Source: Yponomeuta sedellus
Lineage: Eukaryota > Arthropoda > Insecta > Lepidoptera > Yponomeutidae
DNA: 64,000 nucleotides
Reading direction: 5' to 3'
Assembly: GCA_934045075.1 (NCBI GenBank)
Contig: OW203725.1
Location: 17,482,269-17,546,268 of the forward strand
The translations under genes and the position numbers were made by a program. The stretch's first letter is position 1; each line of letters starts with the position of its first letter. This document shows, in pieces, positions 21,336 through 33,552 of the stretch. Below the pieces are notes generated by a model. The model made no database searches, was not told the origin of the DNA, and worked only from the letters and a program-made list of their open reading frames with translations.

Positions 21336-22164
21336 TTTCTTATTTTGATACATAGATGGTGACATACAATGCGAGTTGATTCGGCCCGTTACAATTATTA
21401 TCAAGGCAATTAGAATTACTGTCATTGGTAAAGCAATCGGCCTCCACGATGCAGGTATAACCTAGGGTCATAATCAATTAGATTCGTAGTTGTAAACTGT
21501 ACTACCTTTATAATATCCTACCCTTTGCTTGTATACTTAGAGCAAAATTTGTTTTTTATTATACATTTAAGACAACCGACAGGCAATACGACTACATTGA
21601 CAGGAAAAAGCACCCCTGCATTAGTGATTGCTTACCAACTTATAGAATGTCTCAGCATACATCTAAAACTTAACAAAACTTTCTTACACTGTAATCTACA
21701 ACGTAGATAATTATACAAAATATGTAAATTAATAATACAGACAAAATAAACCATTTAAGTAAACATGAAACCATTTAAGTAAAGTTCTTTTAAGTTTTAA
21801 CAACATCTCAAGAATTTTCTGAAATTCGTTTGAAAATAAAATAAACATTTAAATATTTTGTATTTGTTCTAGTAGAACACTTTGGAAAGGTGTGTTCCCC
21901 GATTTGTTTCATATTTGTTGCTCAGTTTGTTTGCTTAATTCATCAACGTTTAGCTCCGAAACCAATACTCATTTGACCCCATTTGTTGAGGGAGCGCATT
22001 AGTAAAATTAGAGCGGTGGGAAAGGGTTGAGAGAGCACTCCTGCGCGCGTCGTGATTGCTTTATGTTTATTGTTATTAGAACAATATTTGCGCACTCGAG
22101 ATGGACGGTTATGGTTATTGCCAACGGATCGTGTTGTTGGTAACATAAACTGAACAAATGACTC
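21336..22164. other. Unassigned AT-rich sequence
   Basis: No gene or repeat is recognised. A near-duplicate, AACCATTTAAGTAAA, sits at 21,750 and 21,770. Confidence 0.35.
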
Positions 22165-22167
22165 TAA

Positions 22168-22262
22168 TGACTGCCTCACTGGTCTAGTGGTATCACGTGT
22201 GATTACCATGCCGGAGGTCGGCAGTTCGATTCCCACTGGAGGCCGTCGTACATTTGTATAAA
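22168..22262 (+). mobile_element. tRNA-like SINE head
   Basis: TGGTCTAGTGGTATCACG (A-box) and GCAGTTCGATTCCC (B-box) lie 40 bp apart with a tRNA-like arrangement, and the flanks GCCTCACTGG/CACTGGAGGC pair only partly. It is best read as the head of a tRNA-derived SINE. The tail after 22,262 is not recognised. Confidence 0.5.
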
Positions 22263-22864
22263 TGGCCCAGTCCGTCGTTCGGGCAAGTGATTGCGATGTT
22301 TGAAAGTTATTATTATTCTAGATACCATCGACGTCAGTAAAATGTATGAAACGGCTGATAAATTAGGCAGCAGTTTTTCAGTATTTATTGTGAATGACCG
22401 CCATTGACTTTTTCTAAAGAACCACAAAATATTAGCAAGTACTTATAAAATAAATTACCAATTTACAAGCAGAAATTAGCAAAGTCAATGAATACGTGAT
22501 CAATCACACACCCCCAGTAGTAAGTTCATTATCACGTATCTAAATAACATTATAAAGGTATGATCGGATAGATTTCCGGATTGTCCGGCTATTTACAGTG
22601 TCCGGTCCGTTGTTATGGGCGCGTGTGGTGTCACTATTGTCTGCGCACTTCTGATGCATTGTGGGAAGTTGGTGTTGTTTGCAAGTATAGCTGAATGGTC
22701 AATTTAAATCCACTTAACGAGGACTTTTGTTGTGAAGTTGTGTTCATAGAAATTTATAGACGTACTGAGGAATCTGGCGGCTTCTCAATATTGTATATTT
22801 TTGGTCGGTCTTTTGTGGTTTAACTTAAAGTGGCTCCACAATGAGCAATGCCCATACAAACGTA
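22263..22864. other. Unassigned sequence
   Basis: Nothing recognised. 22,600-22,700 is GC-richer than its flanks. Confidence 0.35.
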
Positions 22865-23089
22865 CAGTGTGTTAGCTTTTAGAATATACCTCGGCTACTA
22901 TCGGATAGAATGGGATATATTCGTGTAATAGAAATATCGGAACTAATATAACACTTAATTTTGAAATCGGAACTAATATGACGCTTAATTTCGAAATCAG
23001 AGCAGGAAGTAGTATTACATTCGTGTGCTTTCGGCGAAAACCGAAGTCTACTCTAGAGTCCGAAGTATATTATAAAAGCTAACATACTG
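22865..23089. mobile_element. TA-flanked MITE, CAGTCTGTTAG family, copy 3
   Basis: TA-bordered, with CAGTGTGTTAGCTTTTAGAA and GCTAACATACTG ends. Like copy 2 it has the doubled TCGGAACTAATATRACRCTT segment, so copies 2 and 3 share a longer subfamily and copy 1 is the shorter form. Confidence 0.85.
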
Positions 23090-24696
23090 TAGTTGATTTT
23101 TATTTACAAACGACATACAAGATTAAAAAATTGCCAATACTTTTAGAGGATACTAATCGAGGTTTGTTCTGGCTTAAAGTCATGGAAAAGCCTTGAGACT
23201 ATTTTCTATGAAAAGCCTTATCAGGCTATAATTTCTTTTTTATTCTGTTCTTCTCAGTTGTAACATGTAGAGGACACATATCAGACTTTGATCTGTGTCT
23301 TCTAAATAAACTAAATTTGTGTTTGTTAATATACACCAAATTATGTTTTTTATGGGTATAAGATAAAATATTAAATATTGTTTATTGCACGAAAAAAACA
23401 AGAACATAAAATCCAAAGAATTTTGCGTACGTATACACCATAAATATCAGAATTAAGGTGCATGCTATGACTTAAGTAATAGAAGTTCCAGGGGTCCCCA
23501 CACTAGGCTAGGCCTGTAACGTGGGGAACCAGTTGTATATAAAAGCGAAAACAAATTAAATGTTATTAAATTTTAGCTTTAACAATATTGAAGCACCAGA
23601 GAGAGTTTTTTATGGGTATTGCTTCTTGAGGCGCTTTCTTAAAGGATAGAACTGTATACAGCTATCTTTACTATGTTTTGAGTCTTGATAGATAAGCCAC
23701 CTTTTAAGAAGCAGATTTAGGTGGGAAAGTGAGGGTGTGTTCCCATGTACTCGTACCGGAAAGTTGAGATAGCGATATGTTACGAAGGTAGGTCGTCTGT
23801 TCACTAATCATTTGGATTACTTAAAAAACCGAGACCTATAATAAAATACAAACTTTTTACGTCTTGTAAATGGGAATTGCTCAGAGGTTTTTGTGTATTG
23901 TTCTTTATATTAAAAAATAAATAAAGCCTGTAGGTTAAAATGGTGGGAAGTAAGGAAGGATGGAATGAGTTGAAATAAAAGATATTCAGAATAAATTTAA
24001 ATGGAAAAAGTATTATAGAATCACGGCTTACAACCAAGACTCCAATAGTAACACAAGAGATAATAGCTTTTAGAATCATTATAAAAGTTCTAGCTGACAT
24101 AACCATGTAGTCTTATTTACAACTCTTTTCCACTAAACACCCTTAAGTCGTATTTAAAGGGAGCTTATCACAGGAATCCCTTCCGTAAACCGGCTTTAAC
24201 TCCGTTTGAGTGTTTATAAGACTGTTAGTGGCTGATAATATAAAATAAAACGACGGTCGGTAATTGATGTTCCAAATCCAAGATGGCGGAGTCCTCAAGC
24301 TGAAAGGGGGGAAGTTTCTATGTTATTAGAGGATTCGTCTCGGCAATAAAGTGCATGGATGCCAGCACGATTACTGGTGCCATTGGCTCTCCCCGTAAGC
24401 ACTCATTACATTCTATTTTTCGACGTTTTAGAGCTCGCGTGGCGATGAACGGTTTTGTTTGACAACCATTTGTTGCGTTGGCAGCTGTCAAGACGAAGTT
24501 TAATGAATAGTGTCGTAAAAAGCTCATGATAGGGCGGATTCCATCAAATACTGTCCTAAAGCTGCTTGAGGTCATTGTAGCTGTAATACCCTAAGTGGTA
24601 TTTTGCTACTGATTATTAGTGTAACCGCTGTAACAGGTGACTTCATATTTAACTTAGCATGTTAATAAATAATTTGGAGTATTGTGTCCCGAAATC
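23090..24696. other. SINE B tail plus unassigned sequence
   Basis: 23,385-23,545 (GGTCCCCACACTAGG on the plus strand) is a SINE B tail in reverse. The ORFs at 23,610-24,106 and 24,318-24,575 (minus) show no known domain. Confidence 0.45.
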
Positions 24697-24775
24697 ACCA
24701 ACGCGTGGTGGGGTATGGTCTAACAGGAAGAGACCCGTGCCTCAGCAGTGGGGGCATACAAGGGATGATATCGTC
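24697..24775 (+). mobile_element. 5S-SINE tail fragment
   Basis: GTGGTGGGGTATGGTCTAAC and AGAGACCCGTGCCTCAGCAG followed by TGGGGGCATACAAGGGATGA are the last 80 bp of the family. Confidence 0.75.
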
Positions 24776-27289
24776 GTATCACCCAAATAGGTACGTAGGG
24801 CACTACGTAATAGTCGTAATAGTCACCACTATTGTATTATTTGTTTTTATGGTAGTTATTTGCAATAATTTGTCCCTCAATACCAAACATAACCTACCAC
24901 ACCTCTCTCTTAGTTAAAGCTCTCACCTGGTCAAAAGGAAAACCCCGGAAGCATGTAAGAGCCACCTTATCAGGGCACGCGTCGCGCATTAGTGGCGCTC
25001 TACCTGGCACGTGGGCGCGCCAGAGCGTGCAACGCACGTGGGGCGAGCGGCGCGCGTCTCCGCCCGTCGCGTGCGCAGAACACGTAACACACCTGAGTGC
25101 AAACTCTTGTACGGGAGCCTCCTGGACTTACGCCCTTTAAAATGCCTTGGTCAATAATAGACTGGCACTTACCATAAGCTGTCTTTAGCGCCAAAGACAA
25201 ACGTCACTCAAGCGTGCTATCGAATAACAAGACAACAATAGAGCGGACAATGCCGGAATCGAACGTCGGAGCACAATATTGGACATCAAATCGAACCGCT
25301 CACGTACAAGAGCACCTTTTATTATCTGCAAACCTTGGTTTGCGGTTTGCGAAGTGATTCGAAGCTCACCCCTCCGACGCTATTCAACGAAGATGATTGA
25401 TCTACGGCAGATTGACAGTTTTTTTTTTAACCAGCCGGTGGGGGATATTAAAAGCAATTGTTGTTTAATTTTAACATTCAAAGGGCGGCGTTTGGAGTGT
25501 TGTAATAATGTTTTGATAATAGCAGTATCCGTTCGGGTCATATTTCTTATTCACGGCGCGTGGGATTATGCGGCGGAGGGATGCCCTCTTTAACAGCGAT
25601 TGCGTCGAGTCCGTTAGAGGAATATGAAATAGCACCCTTAATTTTGGACCCTTAAGTTTTTTTTATTGTACCAGTTTATAATCTGACCGCCATCGACAGT
25701 TCTATTGAGCGCTGACCCTAAGTTTTTTATCCATCACATTTTATTCGCGTCGGACAATGGGCCAGTCGATACTTTGGCACAATGTGCCCACTGATCCTCA
25801 TTGATCGCCAATTACTGGACATTAAGTACCTCAAATGCCTTTCACGTTCGCTATTTGTAGCAACAAATCAACTGTCGAAGAAAAAACGTCTACAATAGAA
25901 ATCTCAATGGTAGTAACTATTGAGATTTGCGCTGCGTGCGTTTGGAGCTTATTTTTTCTGATAACAATGGCGATTTTTAGGAGGCGAATATCGATGGAAT
26001 TTTGTGATAAGCTGGTGAGGTCAAATAGCATTCAATTGAATGCAAAATACCGGCTTTTGGGCATGAATTTTTATTGCAGACAAAAAAAACTTGTTTTGCT
26101 ACGGATCGTAGCGCGAATCGTAGCGGTGCTACGCCGTAGCGATCTGCGCAAGGTGCAAACTCACGCGCGGTTGATCCCATTGTAATCCACGTCACGCCTC
26201 TTTGTACCACTTCTATGCGCGCACGCACGTAAAAATACATTACGTTTTTATTGCGCATCTTTAAAGCTTTCATGTGAGCGGACAAAAAATGTTGCCCTAC
26301 AAAGATGTATGCGATCACGGTATAATTCGATACTCTGATTTTCTTTTTTATTAATATTGCACGGATCGGTTATACTGTTAAACTAATAATGTGTATTCTT
26401 GCTAGCATTATAATGTGTACTTTTCATTCTTTGCTTATATTTTTTTTTCGCAGTTAGGTGTTATTATTACTCATTTACTAACTTAATAAGCAGCAACATT
26501 TTAGGAAGAGTAAATAGTTGGGTCTCGCCAATTATTTCTATTTCAATATTATCTCAGATTGTGTCAGACTACAATAAACTCTACAGACTAACGGCGATTC
26601 AAAACCTTTACAGAGTACTCTATCGTGTATTTATTACTGTGTAATGTATTATATTTATTACTACATAAGTATATGAATATGAATAAACAAACAATTTTTA
26701 AGTGTGTTCCTTATTGCTGAGATTTCTCTCCTAAAATTAAAGGTATATTCTATTGTTTCAATCTACAAATTCAATTTTGCGTTCTATTGAACAATATAAA
26801 TATACATTCTGTAAGGTCATCCATCACACAGCAGCATTAAACAGTCGTATGATATTGCTGGACACATTGAGCGTGGTCAGTGATTGGCTGAGTCATCGCT
26901 CGCGCCGCCTCGCAGTCTGGGATCTGATGTTGTATCTAGACGATGTATTATGATGGTACAGTCACTACAGTCAGCATATTTAAAAAACCACTAATTTCTG
27001 GTGTATCTTGATAGATAAGTTTTCTTTGTTTCAACTTTGTTAATTTCACTTAGCTTAAGTCCTAAGAATTTTAAGTAGCATCCAGCGTCACCCACCAGAT
27101 CGAAAGTACGTCTACGTCCTTGCATAGTCAAAGTCACTTGTTCAAGTTATTTGACTAGCATTATAGCTGTGAAGAAGCTAGATTTAAAAGATTTTAATAA
27201 CCCACTCACCCGCTATCAGTTATTTTATTTATTTATTTATAATTACATTAACGGTGTACTAGCATGACTGCAGTGTGGCAGAACCTTAA
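24776..27289. other. Unassigned stretch, possibly unique sequence
   Basis: The least repeat-like part of the window. 24,975-25,110 is CpG-rich (GTGGGCGCGCCAGAGCGTGC). A splice-donor-like ATGGTAAGT lies on the minus strand at 25,173. A 12-bp hairpin is at 25,899-25,928. 26,097-26,145 has clustered CGTAGC inverted motifs. No exon can be proved. Confidence 0.3.
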
Positions 27290-28028
27290 GATAAGAATAT
27301 TCTTTATTGTACACCAGAGCACATATTATAAAACATGTAAAGATACAAAGTACAATTGGCGGCCTTATTGCTAAAAGCAATTTCTTCCAGACAACCTTAC
27401 GACGGAAAGTTGCTGAAGGAAATAAGAGACGGGCAGTCGGTGCAAATATGAATATATTAATACACTACTTATATAAATAACAATATACCTACATAAACCG
27501 TTACACACATAGTTATGATAAACTTACATAAATACGTTATAATAACAATCTACGCGATGAGGAAATAAATACAATATTGTGTACCTATATGGAGACATAC
27601 GGAAAAGACAAAATGAAAATGACAATGCACGAATACTAAACTTGCAGGGACAGATAAAACTACTTTGCTTTTAAAGACAGCTGAGGAAGGGAAGCGCCTT
27701 ATTGATACCGGAAGATCATTCCACAGCCGAGTGGCCGTTACGGTAAACGAGTCGCTGAAGAACCTCGTCGAGTGAGTTGGAGTCTTCAGCGACATATTCA
27801 GGTCAGACCTTAATGCCCGGCTGTAGGAATCACCGAGATATGTAAAGCGCTCTTTAAGATAAGAAGGAGTGGCTGGATTGAACAGTATTGAGTACAGAAG
27901 AGAGAGAATGTGAGCATTCCTACGAAAACGGATGGGAAGCCACTTGAGCTTAGCGCGGAATTCGGAGACGTGGTCATATTTGCGTAAACCAAATATGAAT
28001 CTTATCGCAAAGATTATCGAATCTTATG
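27290..28028 (-). mobile_element. LINE 3' fragment: ORF2 C-terminus and 3' UTR
   Basis: On the minus strand the frame is open from about 28,028 to 27,550. It reads FGLRKYDHVSEFRAKLKWLP, then DSFTVTATRLWNDLPVSIR, the closing block of jockey/CR1-like LINE ORF2 proteins. The 3' UTR contains AAGGTTGTCTGGAAGAAATT and AATAAGGCCGCCAATTGTA, seen again at 54,610 and partly at 46,760, and ends at AATAAAGAATATTCTTATC. It keeps about 160 codons without a stop, so it is a fairly young 5'-truncated copy. Confidence 0.8.
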
Positions 28029-29700
28029 AACCTTACCTTTACATAAAAGGTTGGTTGCGTGAGATGTCATGTGACCAACCTTTATCACCATTACGTGAGA
28101 CAATTGGTAGCTATGGTCTGTCCGCATGAGCTCGCATGAGCACACTACGCAACCAATTGGTATAGGAAGGTCCGTATTTACCTACGAGTTTGAATTTAAG
28201 GAATAAACCTGTATATGACCAAAATGTCGGGAGTTAAAGCAATGGAGATAAAGCAAATTGGAGATTTTTGTCAATTTTTTCTTCGAAACGAGTTAGCTCT
28301 AGAAACTGACACATATTTGTAACTTGTAACGTAATTAAGTAGATTTTTCTATTTAAATAAAAAATATTTTGATTCCAGAGAAGCTAATCACGAGAATACC
28401 TATAGATAGTATGTCTTAGTTTAGTGACTCTACCTCCAATAAATTCGCTCTACTAACATCTCGGAGACATGCGGGTGTAGTCAGTGGGTCACGCCTTCCA
28501 CGTTGCTCTTAACAACACTTGATATTACTGACACGAATCACACTTAATTGGGACCTTTCACTTGGGGAAGGTCGGAACTTGTGTCTTTATTAAAATTTAA
28601 CTTGACCAGTGAATCACCGGCTTAATGTGAATGGTTGACTGCGGAGCTGATGATAAGAGGTGTTGTTGAAACTTTCTACTATGGATCCTTGCTAAACTCT
28701 TGTTAACAGTATTGTGATCCCGAAGTGGACTCAGCTTAGCATAAATGCAGGAGTTTTACCTACCCACAACTGTGGTATTCTGACGATACCACATTGTGTA
28801 ATGCTTTGTAGAGTTACGATCAGTGTGAAGTTACGTGTACATAAAATGGGATTATGTTATGATTAAAGCATCTGTGGTACTGCTAATTAATAGTGCTAGA
28901 GTGGTAAAAACCGAGACAAGTGCAAGTAGTGCAAATAACTACACATTATTGACTTTGTATCCGAAATGTTTAGATGTTTAGATTACATTAGAAAATTCTG
29001 AAAATTCATTCGAGCGTAATACTAATGAGTATAAAATTTGCTTCTCAATGTTAAGAATTTAATGTAAAAATCAAATCAAATAGGTTTCCTATTATTAAAC
29101 TAACTTGATTTTACGCATATTATGGGACCCAAAAAAACCCAATACAAAAATTTTATAGTTGAAAAATTATAATTTACAATGTAAATATGGACTAATCATT
29201 GTCTGAAACGAAACTAAACCTATTATATATTACTGAAAACACCCTAATATTTTTAAAGCTAAATTTTTAAACAGAATTTGTTTGTTCTATGTCTCCTTTG
29301 GTAATAAAACAATGTCATTTAAATCTAAGTATAACGCAAGTATTCAGCCCATTCATCTCATGTCTGATGTTGAAACCGCAATCGAGTGTCAGTTTTCGGT
29401 CTGCGCACGCGACAGACGTCAAATATTATGACGATGATCCACTAGTTACTATTGTCACTCGATGACTTGATAAAAAAACCACGACTAAATGAGCGGATGT
29501 GTGGAGCATCTCTGGGGCCTATCGTGGTGCAAAATAGAATAAAAAATGAAAGAACGGATTCCCCTCCAGACACACTTTTGTATAGAGCATCGCTACGAAA
29601 ACTACGCTTTAGACGGAGCCTGATATGCAAGTTGGAATATATGGCTCTTGGCTTATAATTTTATAGTATCTTTGTTGTAGATACTAGCAATGACTGATGA
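28029..29700. other. Unassigned AT-rich sequence
   Basis: 28,050-28,160 has GGTTGGTTGCGTGAG and an inverted CTACGCAACCAATTGG, perhaps a MITE. ORFs at 29,442-29,658 overlap on both strands and are unrecognised. Confidence 0.35.
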
Positions 29701-29826
29701 ATAGCTTTACTCTGCATGTTTATGTATAATAATATTGTTTAATAGGTATTATTAAATATCTATGTAATTTTAATTTTATGTACAATAAAGTGTTTTCTAT
29801 CTATCTATCTATCAATATATCTATCT
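29700..29826 (+). mobile_element. LINE 3' end with CTAT tail
   Basis: TACAATAAAGTGTTTTCTAT leads into a CTAT repeat, the standard 3' end of several LINE copies in this window (compare 44,158 and 51,925 on the other strand). Confidence 0.65.
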
Positions 29827-29904
29827 AAAATTAGGGTTAGAGAGCTTAGCCAACAAACTGGTTTGCAATTTGGCGAAAATTGTCTTATATTTTTTTAATA
29901 TATT

Positions 29905-30021
29905 GAATCATCATCATTAGGTATCATCAGCCATTGGACGCCCGCTGCAAGACATAGGTCTCCCTCATGGTTTTCCAAGCTTCACTGTCTTGTGCCGTAC
30001 GGCAGAAAACAGTGGCCACCA
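29905..30021 (-). pseudogene. RTE-clade LINE C-terminus
   Basis: The minus strand is open and ends AQDSEAWKTMRETYVLQ-RASNG then TGA, followed by an ATGATGATGATTC tail. AQDR..WK..GEAYVQQ is the usual C-terminal block of lepidopteran RTE polyproteins, and ATGATG is their usual tail. Only about 35 codons remain. The same type of tail ends some of the 5S-SINEs (12,013), pointing to RTE machinery as their likely driver. Confidence 0.7.
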
Positions 30022-30630
30022 GATCAGAAGTTTTTTCTCTACTGAATGTGTCTTGGAAATTTTCGACTTTAGTCAATTGAAATAATGTGACTATAGTAGA
30101 CTTTAGGAAGTTATCTGGCGGGCATTATACGAAGGAGTTTAATATGTTTATATGTCATATAGGCGGGCCTACAGGGTATCTTAGTTTGGAACCAGGACAA
30201 AGATTATGTTGTATGCAAGATATTATTACCATAATCAGCCCTCTCAGGGCCTATACTTAACAAAAAAATTAAAAAAGAAAGTTTTTACCTAGGTATGTAC
30301 CAGAAAGTATCGGTGAGTTGTGTTTTATATTTTGATTATAAGCTAATCTTCTGATGCTTAATCTACTGTTACTACCATCCCCCGGGAGCACTCGCGCTCC
30401 AAAACAGACTTATTCCCATAATCTATTCTAATTAACTGACAGCGGCATATTGTGATATTAACACAATGCACTCGACGAGCCCCTTTTTATGTGCAACCGG
30501 TACTTTAGTTGTAAAGTAAAATAGACCATATTTGGTAGTGTTTTATGTGTGGTTTTTAGTTAGCATGCAGGAAATTTATGAACTTTATGTTGACTTAGGG
30601 CGAAGGAAGTCTCTACCGACGCTAGTGAGC
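30022..30630. other. Mostly unassigned; SINE B tail at 30,155
   Basis: 30,155-30,245 (CTACAGGGTATCTTAGTTTG) is a degenerate SINE B tail. The rest is AT-rich and unassigned. Confidence 0.4.
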
Positions 30631-30702
30631 ATGGAAGTAAGTGGATAGCTCCTAGCACAGATCACCCGCTCCTAGCCACTTACTTCCTTGGGCTAACTTT
30701 CA
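30629..30702. repeat. Inverted repeat with 12-bp perfect core
   Basis: GGAAGTAAGTGG (30,633-30,644) and its complement (30,676-30,687) are perfect. AGCAT and ATGCT further out extend the stem with a bulge. It sits just before a SINE C tail. Confidence 0.75.
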
Positions 30703-30721
30703 TGCTCGAGTTAGGAAGTAC

Positions 30722-30815
30722 CTCTGTCCCAGGCATTGCAGCGACCGAGTGGTCCCTTCACCTATCTAGTGTGAGTGAAGCTGTCACTAGACGCTATATA
30801 ATTCATTTCATTACG
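30722..30815 (+). mobile_element. SINE C 3' tail
   Basis: CCCAGGCATTGCAGCGACCG, GTCCCTTCACCTATCTAGTG and ACTAGACGCTATATAA match the end of the 8,879-9,240 element. Confidence 0.8.
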
Positions 30816-30897
30816 TAGATGCAAACGCGAATTATATCTGTAATTTTTTTTCTCATATCATCCCATCAATGTGGCCAGCAAGCTAGGCCACTAGATC

Positions 30898-30961
30898 TGT
30901 CATAATTGCTAGGTAGTACTTTTGCTACCTGTCATAATTGCTAGGTAGTACTTTTGTTGGT
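30898..30961. repeat. 32-bp tandem duplication
   Basis: TGTCATAATTGCTAGGTAGT starts units at 30,898 and 30,930. The first 28 bp are identical and the last 4 differ. Confidence 0.9.
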
Positions 30962-30984
30962 TGCTAGTCGAGAATGTTGTAAAG

Positions 30985-31155
30985 GGGTTTGAAATTTCAC
31001 TGATGCCGGTGAGTCGCCCATTAGCTCAATTGGAAAGAGCGCTGGCACGGATAGCCAGAGGTCGCGGGTTCAAATCCCGGCATGCGTGGAATTTTTAGCC
31101 TCTAAATAGGTTTTTAAAATTGTCCTTTGCACGGGTTAGTGCATTAAAAATAGTA
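30985..31155 (+). mobile_element. tRNA-like SINE A
   Basis: Leader TTTGAAATTTCACTGATGCC, A-box-like TTAGCTCAATTGG, anticodon-arm region CTGGC-ACGGATA-GCCAG, B-box GGGTTCAAATCCCGG, then tail GGAATTTTTAGCCTCTAAAT and GCACGGGTTAGTGCATTAAA. Position 33 is C rather than T and no acceptor stem forms, so it is not a functional tRNA. Confidence 0.8.
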
Positions 31156-31203
31156 TGAATTGAGTGCCTACTAACCAAGTCAGGTATTTAAATTACAATA
31201 GAT

Positions 31204-31298
31204 AGTTATAAATTAAACGGCTCTATAACACGATTATTTTTTAGGTAAAACGTAATTACCTTCATTCGCGATTACCTAGAATCTTTTAATTTATAACT
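31204..31298. mobile_element. Small palindromic MITE
   Basis: AGTTATAAATTAAA at 31,204-31,217 and its exact complement at 31,285-31,298 enclose GGTAAAACGTAATTACCTT, which is also found in the fold-back at 51,763. Confidence 0.6.
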
Positions 31299-31364
31299 GC
31301 GTGTATAAGTATCGCAAATCATTAAAAAATACTATTATACAGTAGATGCGGCGAGGTTCCGTAT

Positions 31365-31600
31365 CAGTACAATTATTGTGGCGAGCACATGTCAACTCTG
31401 CGCGTGCACTACCAACTCTAACATTCCTGCATCGCGCAGTCAAAGTGTTTCAATAACATACCATAAATATAACGTCCAACTTACAATAGCTGGACCGACT
31501 GTCTCCAGGCTTACGATCTGCCAGGCGGGAAATTTCCCTTTATAGTAGAAGAGCACGATCACCCGCTCTTCCCTATACAATTATGCTAGTCCCTGTAACA
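31365..31600 (-). mobile_element. Solo LTR fragment, same family as 10,798
   Basis: On the minus strand it starts TGTTACAGGGAC at 31,600 and contains AGAGCGGGTGATCGTGCTCT, AAAGGGAAATTTCCCGCC, TTATATTTATGGTATGTTAT and GCGCAGAGTTGACATGTG in the same order as the LTR at 10,798. No PBS or internal sequence follows, so it is a solo or truncated LTR. Confidence 0.75.
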
Positions 31601-31605
31601 ACAAA

Positions 31606-32649
31606 AGGAAACCGCGCTCTATCATTCGCCACAGATAACACAAACTTCCGTGCGCTAATCCCCAAAGATAAGCTCGATGGATAGTCGCTACTGTCCCTCC
31701 GATGGGGACCTATTAGCTTTTACAGGCAATTTGCTGTGAAGTGAGATTTGCATTTGTGTTCAAGAAAAGTTACGGTCTACGTGTTTTTTCTCTTTCGATC
31801 TGCAAGTACACTGTTTAGTTTAAAACGAAGAGTTCGTTACCTGCAACAGACAGCATATCAACCTTTACATTTCAATTTGAAAGTCACCCTTAACGTAATT
31901 GAGTATTGTGCACAGACGTAGAGGTTGATATGTTGTGAACTCTGCAAGCATCGCCTGCACACTTTTGCACAGCTCATTTCTCGGCAAACTTACTACGTAG
32001 ATTAACTTTTAGTCAACCCTGATAGGATCGGCTGTATCTTTGATGTGTTTCCCACAATCATCGATATTAGGAGTCTAACGAAGTTACTGGTGTTACGGAA
32101 AGGGTGCGGCGAAAATGCAATTCAGGTTAAAACCTATCTATTTTGTGCGTTTTGCCGCTCTTCACGCATGGTAGCTAGAATGGAGATGTCCCTTACTGTC
32201 ATTTCATTTTTGTGATGAAGAGCCAAATTTGCCAAAGAATTGCGATAGTGAATAGCATACAAAGGTTTTCGAATGGCGACAGACCTCTTTATTTATTAGT
32301 TTTTCTTTCTATAGATCGTTTTTTACACAATATATTGTCAGTTTTAAATTTAGTTATTTGTAGTCTATTACGTCAGTGTCTAATATAAATAAAGAGTGGC
32401 GAAGTAACTATTGCAGATCCAAAGTTTTATTATTTTTTTTTTTTTAGAATAGTAAAGTAACGACACCTACGAGTATATAGTGCTCAACAATCACAATGGA
32501 AACACAGCGTAGGACGCCCACCATCTCGCTAGGCCGCCGGAGCATTTTTTACTACATTAGGTACCTAGTGCTTGGAACTACCTGGGTGTTCCAGGTCTCC
32601 GATAAAATCATGAAATTTAATAAAACGACTCATACCAAACCCACTTGCG
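31606..32649. other. Unassigned sequence
   Basis: 31,850 carries the ATCAACCTTTACATTT motif shared with 13,390. A T-run lies at 32,432-32,446. No gene is seen. Confidence 0.35.
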
Positions 32650-32964
32650 AAGAGGTGGTAGCGGAGCGGTAGAACGCCGGCTTCTCAATCGGTAGGTTGG
32701 GGGCAGCGTTGCCAATCTGCGGGGAATTCCCCAAGCTGTGGGGATTCTTACAGTGATTGGGTAATTAGTAGGGAGAACGTTTTTATGGGGAAAATGTGGG
32801 GAATTTAGACTTACCTACTTTAGAACTGAACTTAGAAGTAATACCTTCATTACTATAAGAAGTATGTAAGTATTATAACTAAATTTGTTTTGTTTTTAAC
32901 TTCGAGTCAGGAAGATTATATAGTTTATTTTATGGAAACATCTATGTACATTACACTATTTTTA

Positions 32965-33082
32965 TTTTTTAATGCACTAACCCGTGCTAAGGAACAAATT
33001 TGAAAACCTATTTAGGCTAAAAATTTTTTTAAAAAATCCCGGCATGGGTGAATTTTTTAGCCTCTAAATAGGTTTTCAAATC
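32965..33082. repeat. Inverted pair of SINE A tails
   Basis: AATGCACTAACCCGTGCTAA with AAAACCTATTTAGGCT (reverse tail) meets CCCGGCATGGGTGAATTTTT and TAGCCTCTAAATAGGTTTT (forward tail). The tRNA-like part is nearly all lost. Confidence 0.75.
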
Positions 33083-33382
33083 TATGTACATACAAAATTT
33101 AGCTTACTGAAGAATTTGAAAACAGAGAATCGTAATCGCCTATTTGATAACACCGTAGTGGCGCTTATGGCCACCAGAGAAGGTATTAAGATGACAGGAG
33201 GGAGCCTAAAATTTGATGCTATCTTAAGAAAACAAGTTGCATGCAATACATTGATTAAAATAATAAACTACTAGGACAAGTAATAAATATATTTGATATA
33301 AATGACCTGAACTTTTATTTCTCTGCTGAAAACTTTCGGGGAAAATAACATAACATAAAATTTACACACAAGCACATACATT

Positions 33383-33552
33383 GCTTCTGGTCCCACACTA
33401 GGATACCCTGTGTCGTGGGAACCAGAAACAACGACATTACAAACATGTAAACATCGAAGACCTGGGGTTTTTTTTGTTTCCCAGCCGGGATTCGAACCCG
33501 GGACCTCTTGCATGGTAGGCAGACGCGCTACCGCTACGCCACAGAGGTCGTC
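33383..33552 (-). mobile_element. SINE B, nested in the hAT-like element
   Basis: Minus-strand GTGGCGTAGCGGTAGCGCG and CCCGGGTTCGAATCCCGGC are the A and B boxes. The body AGACCTGGGG is read here as CCCCAGGTCT, followed by GTTCCCACGACACAGGG and CCTAGTGTGGGACC. It matches 14,484-14,640 closely. Confidence 0.82.
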
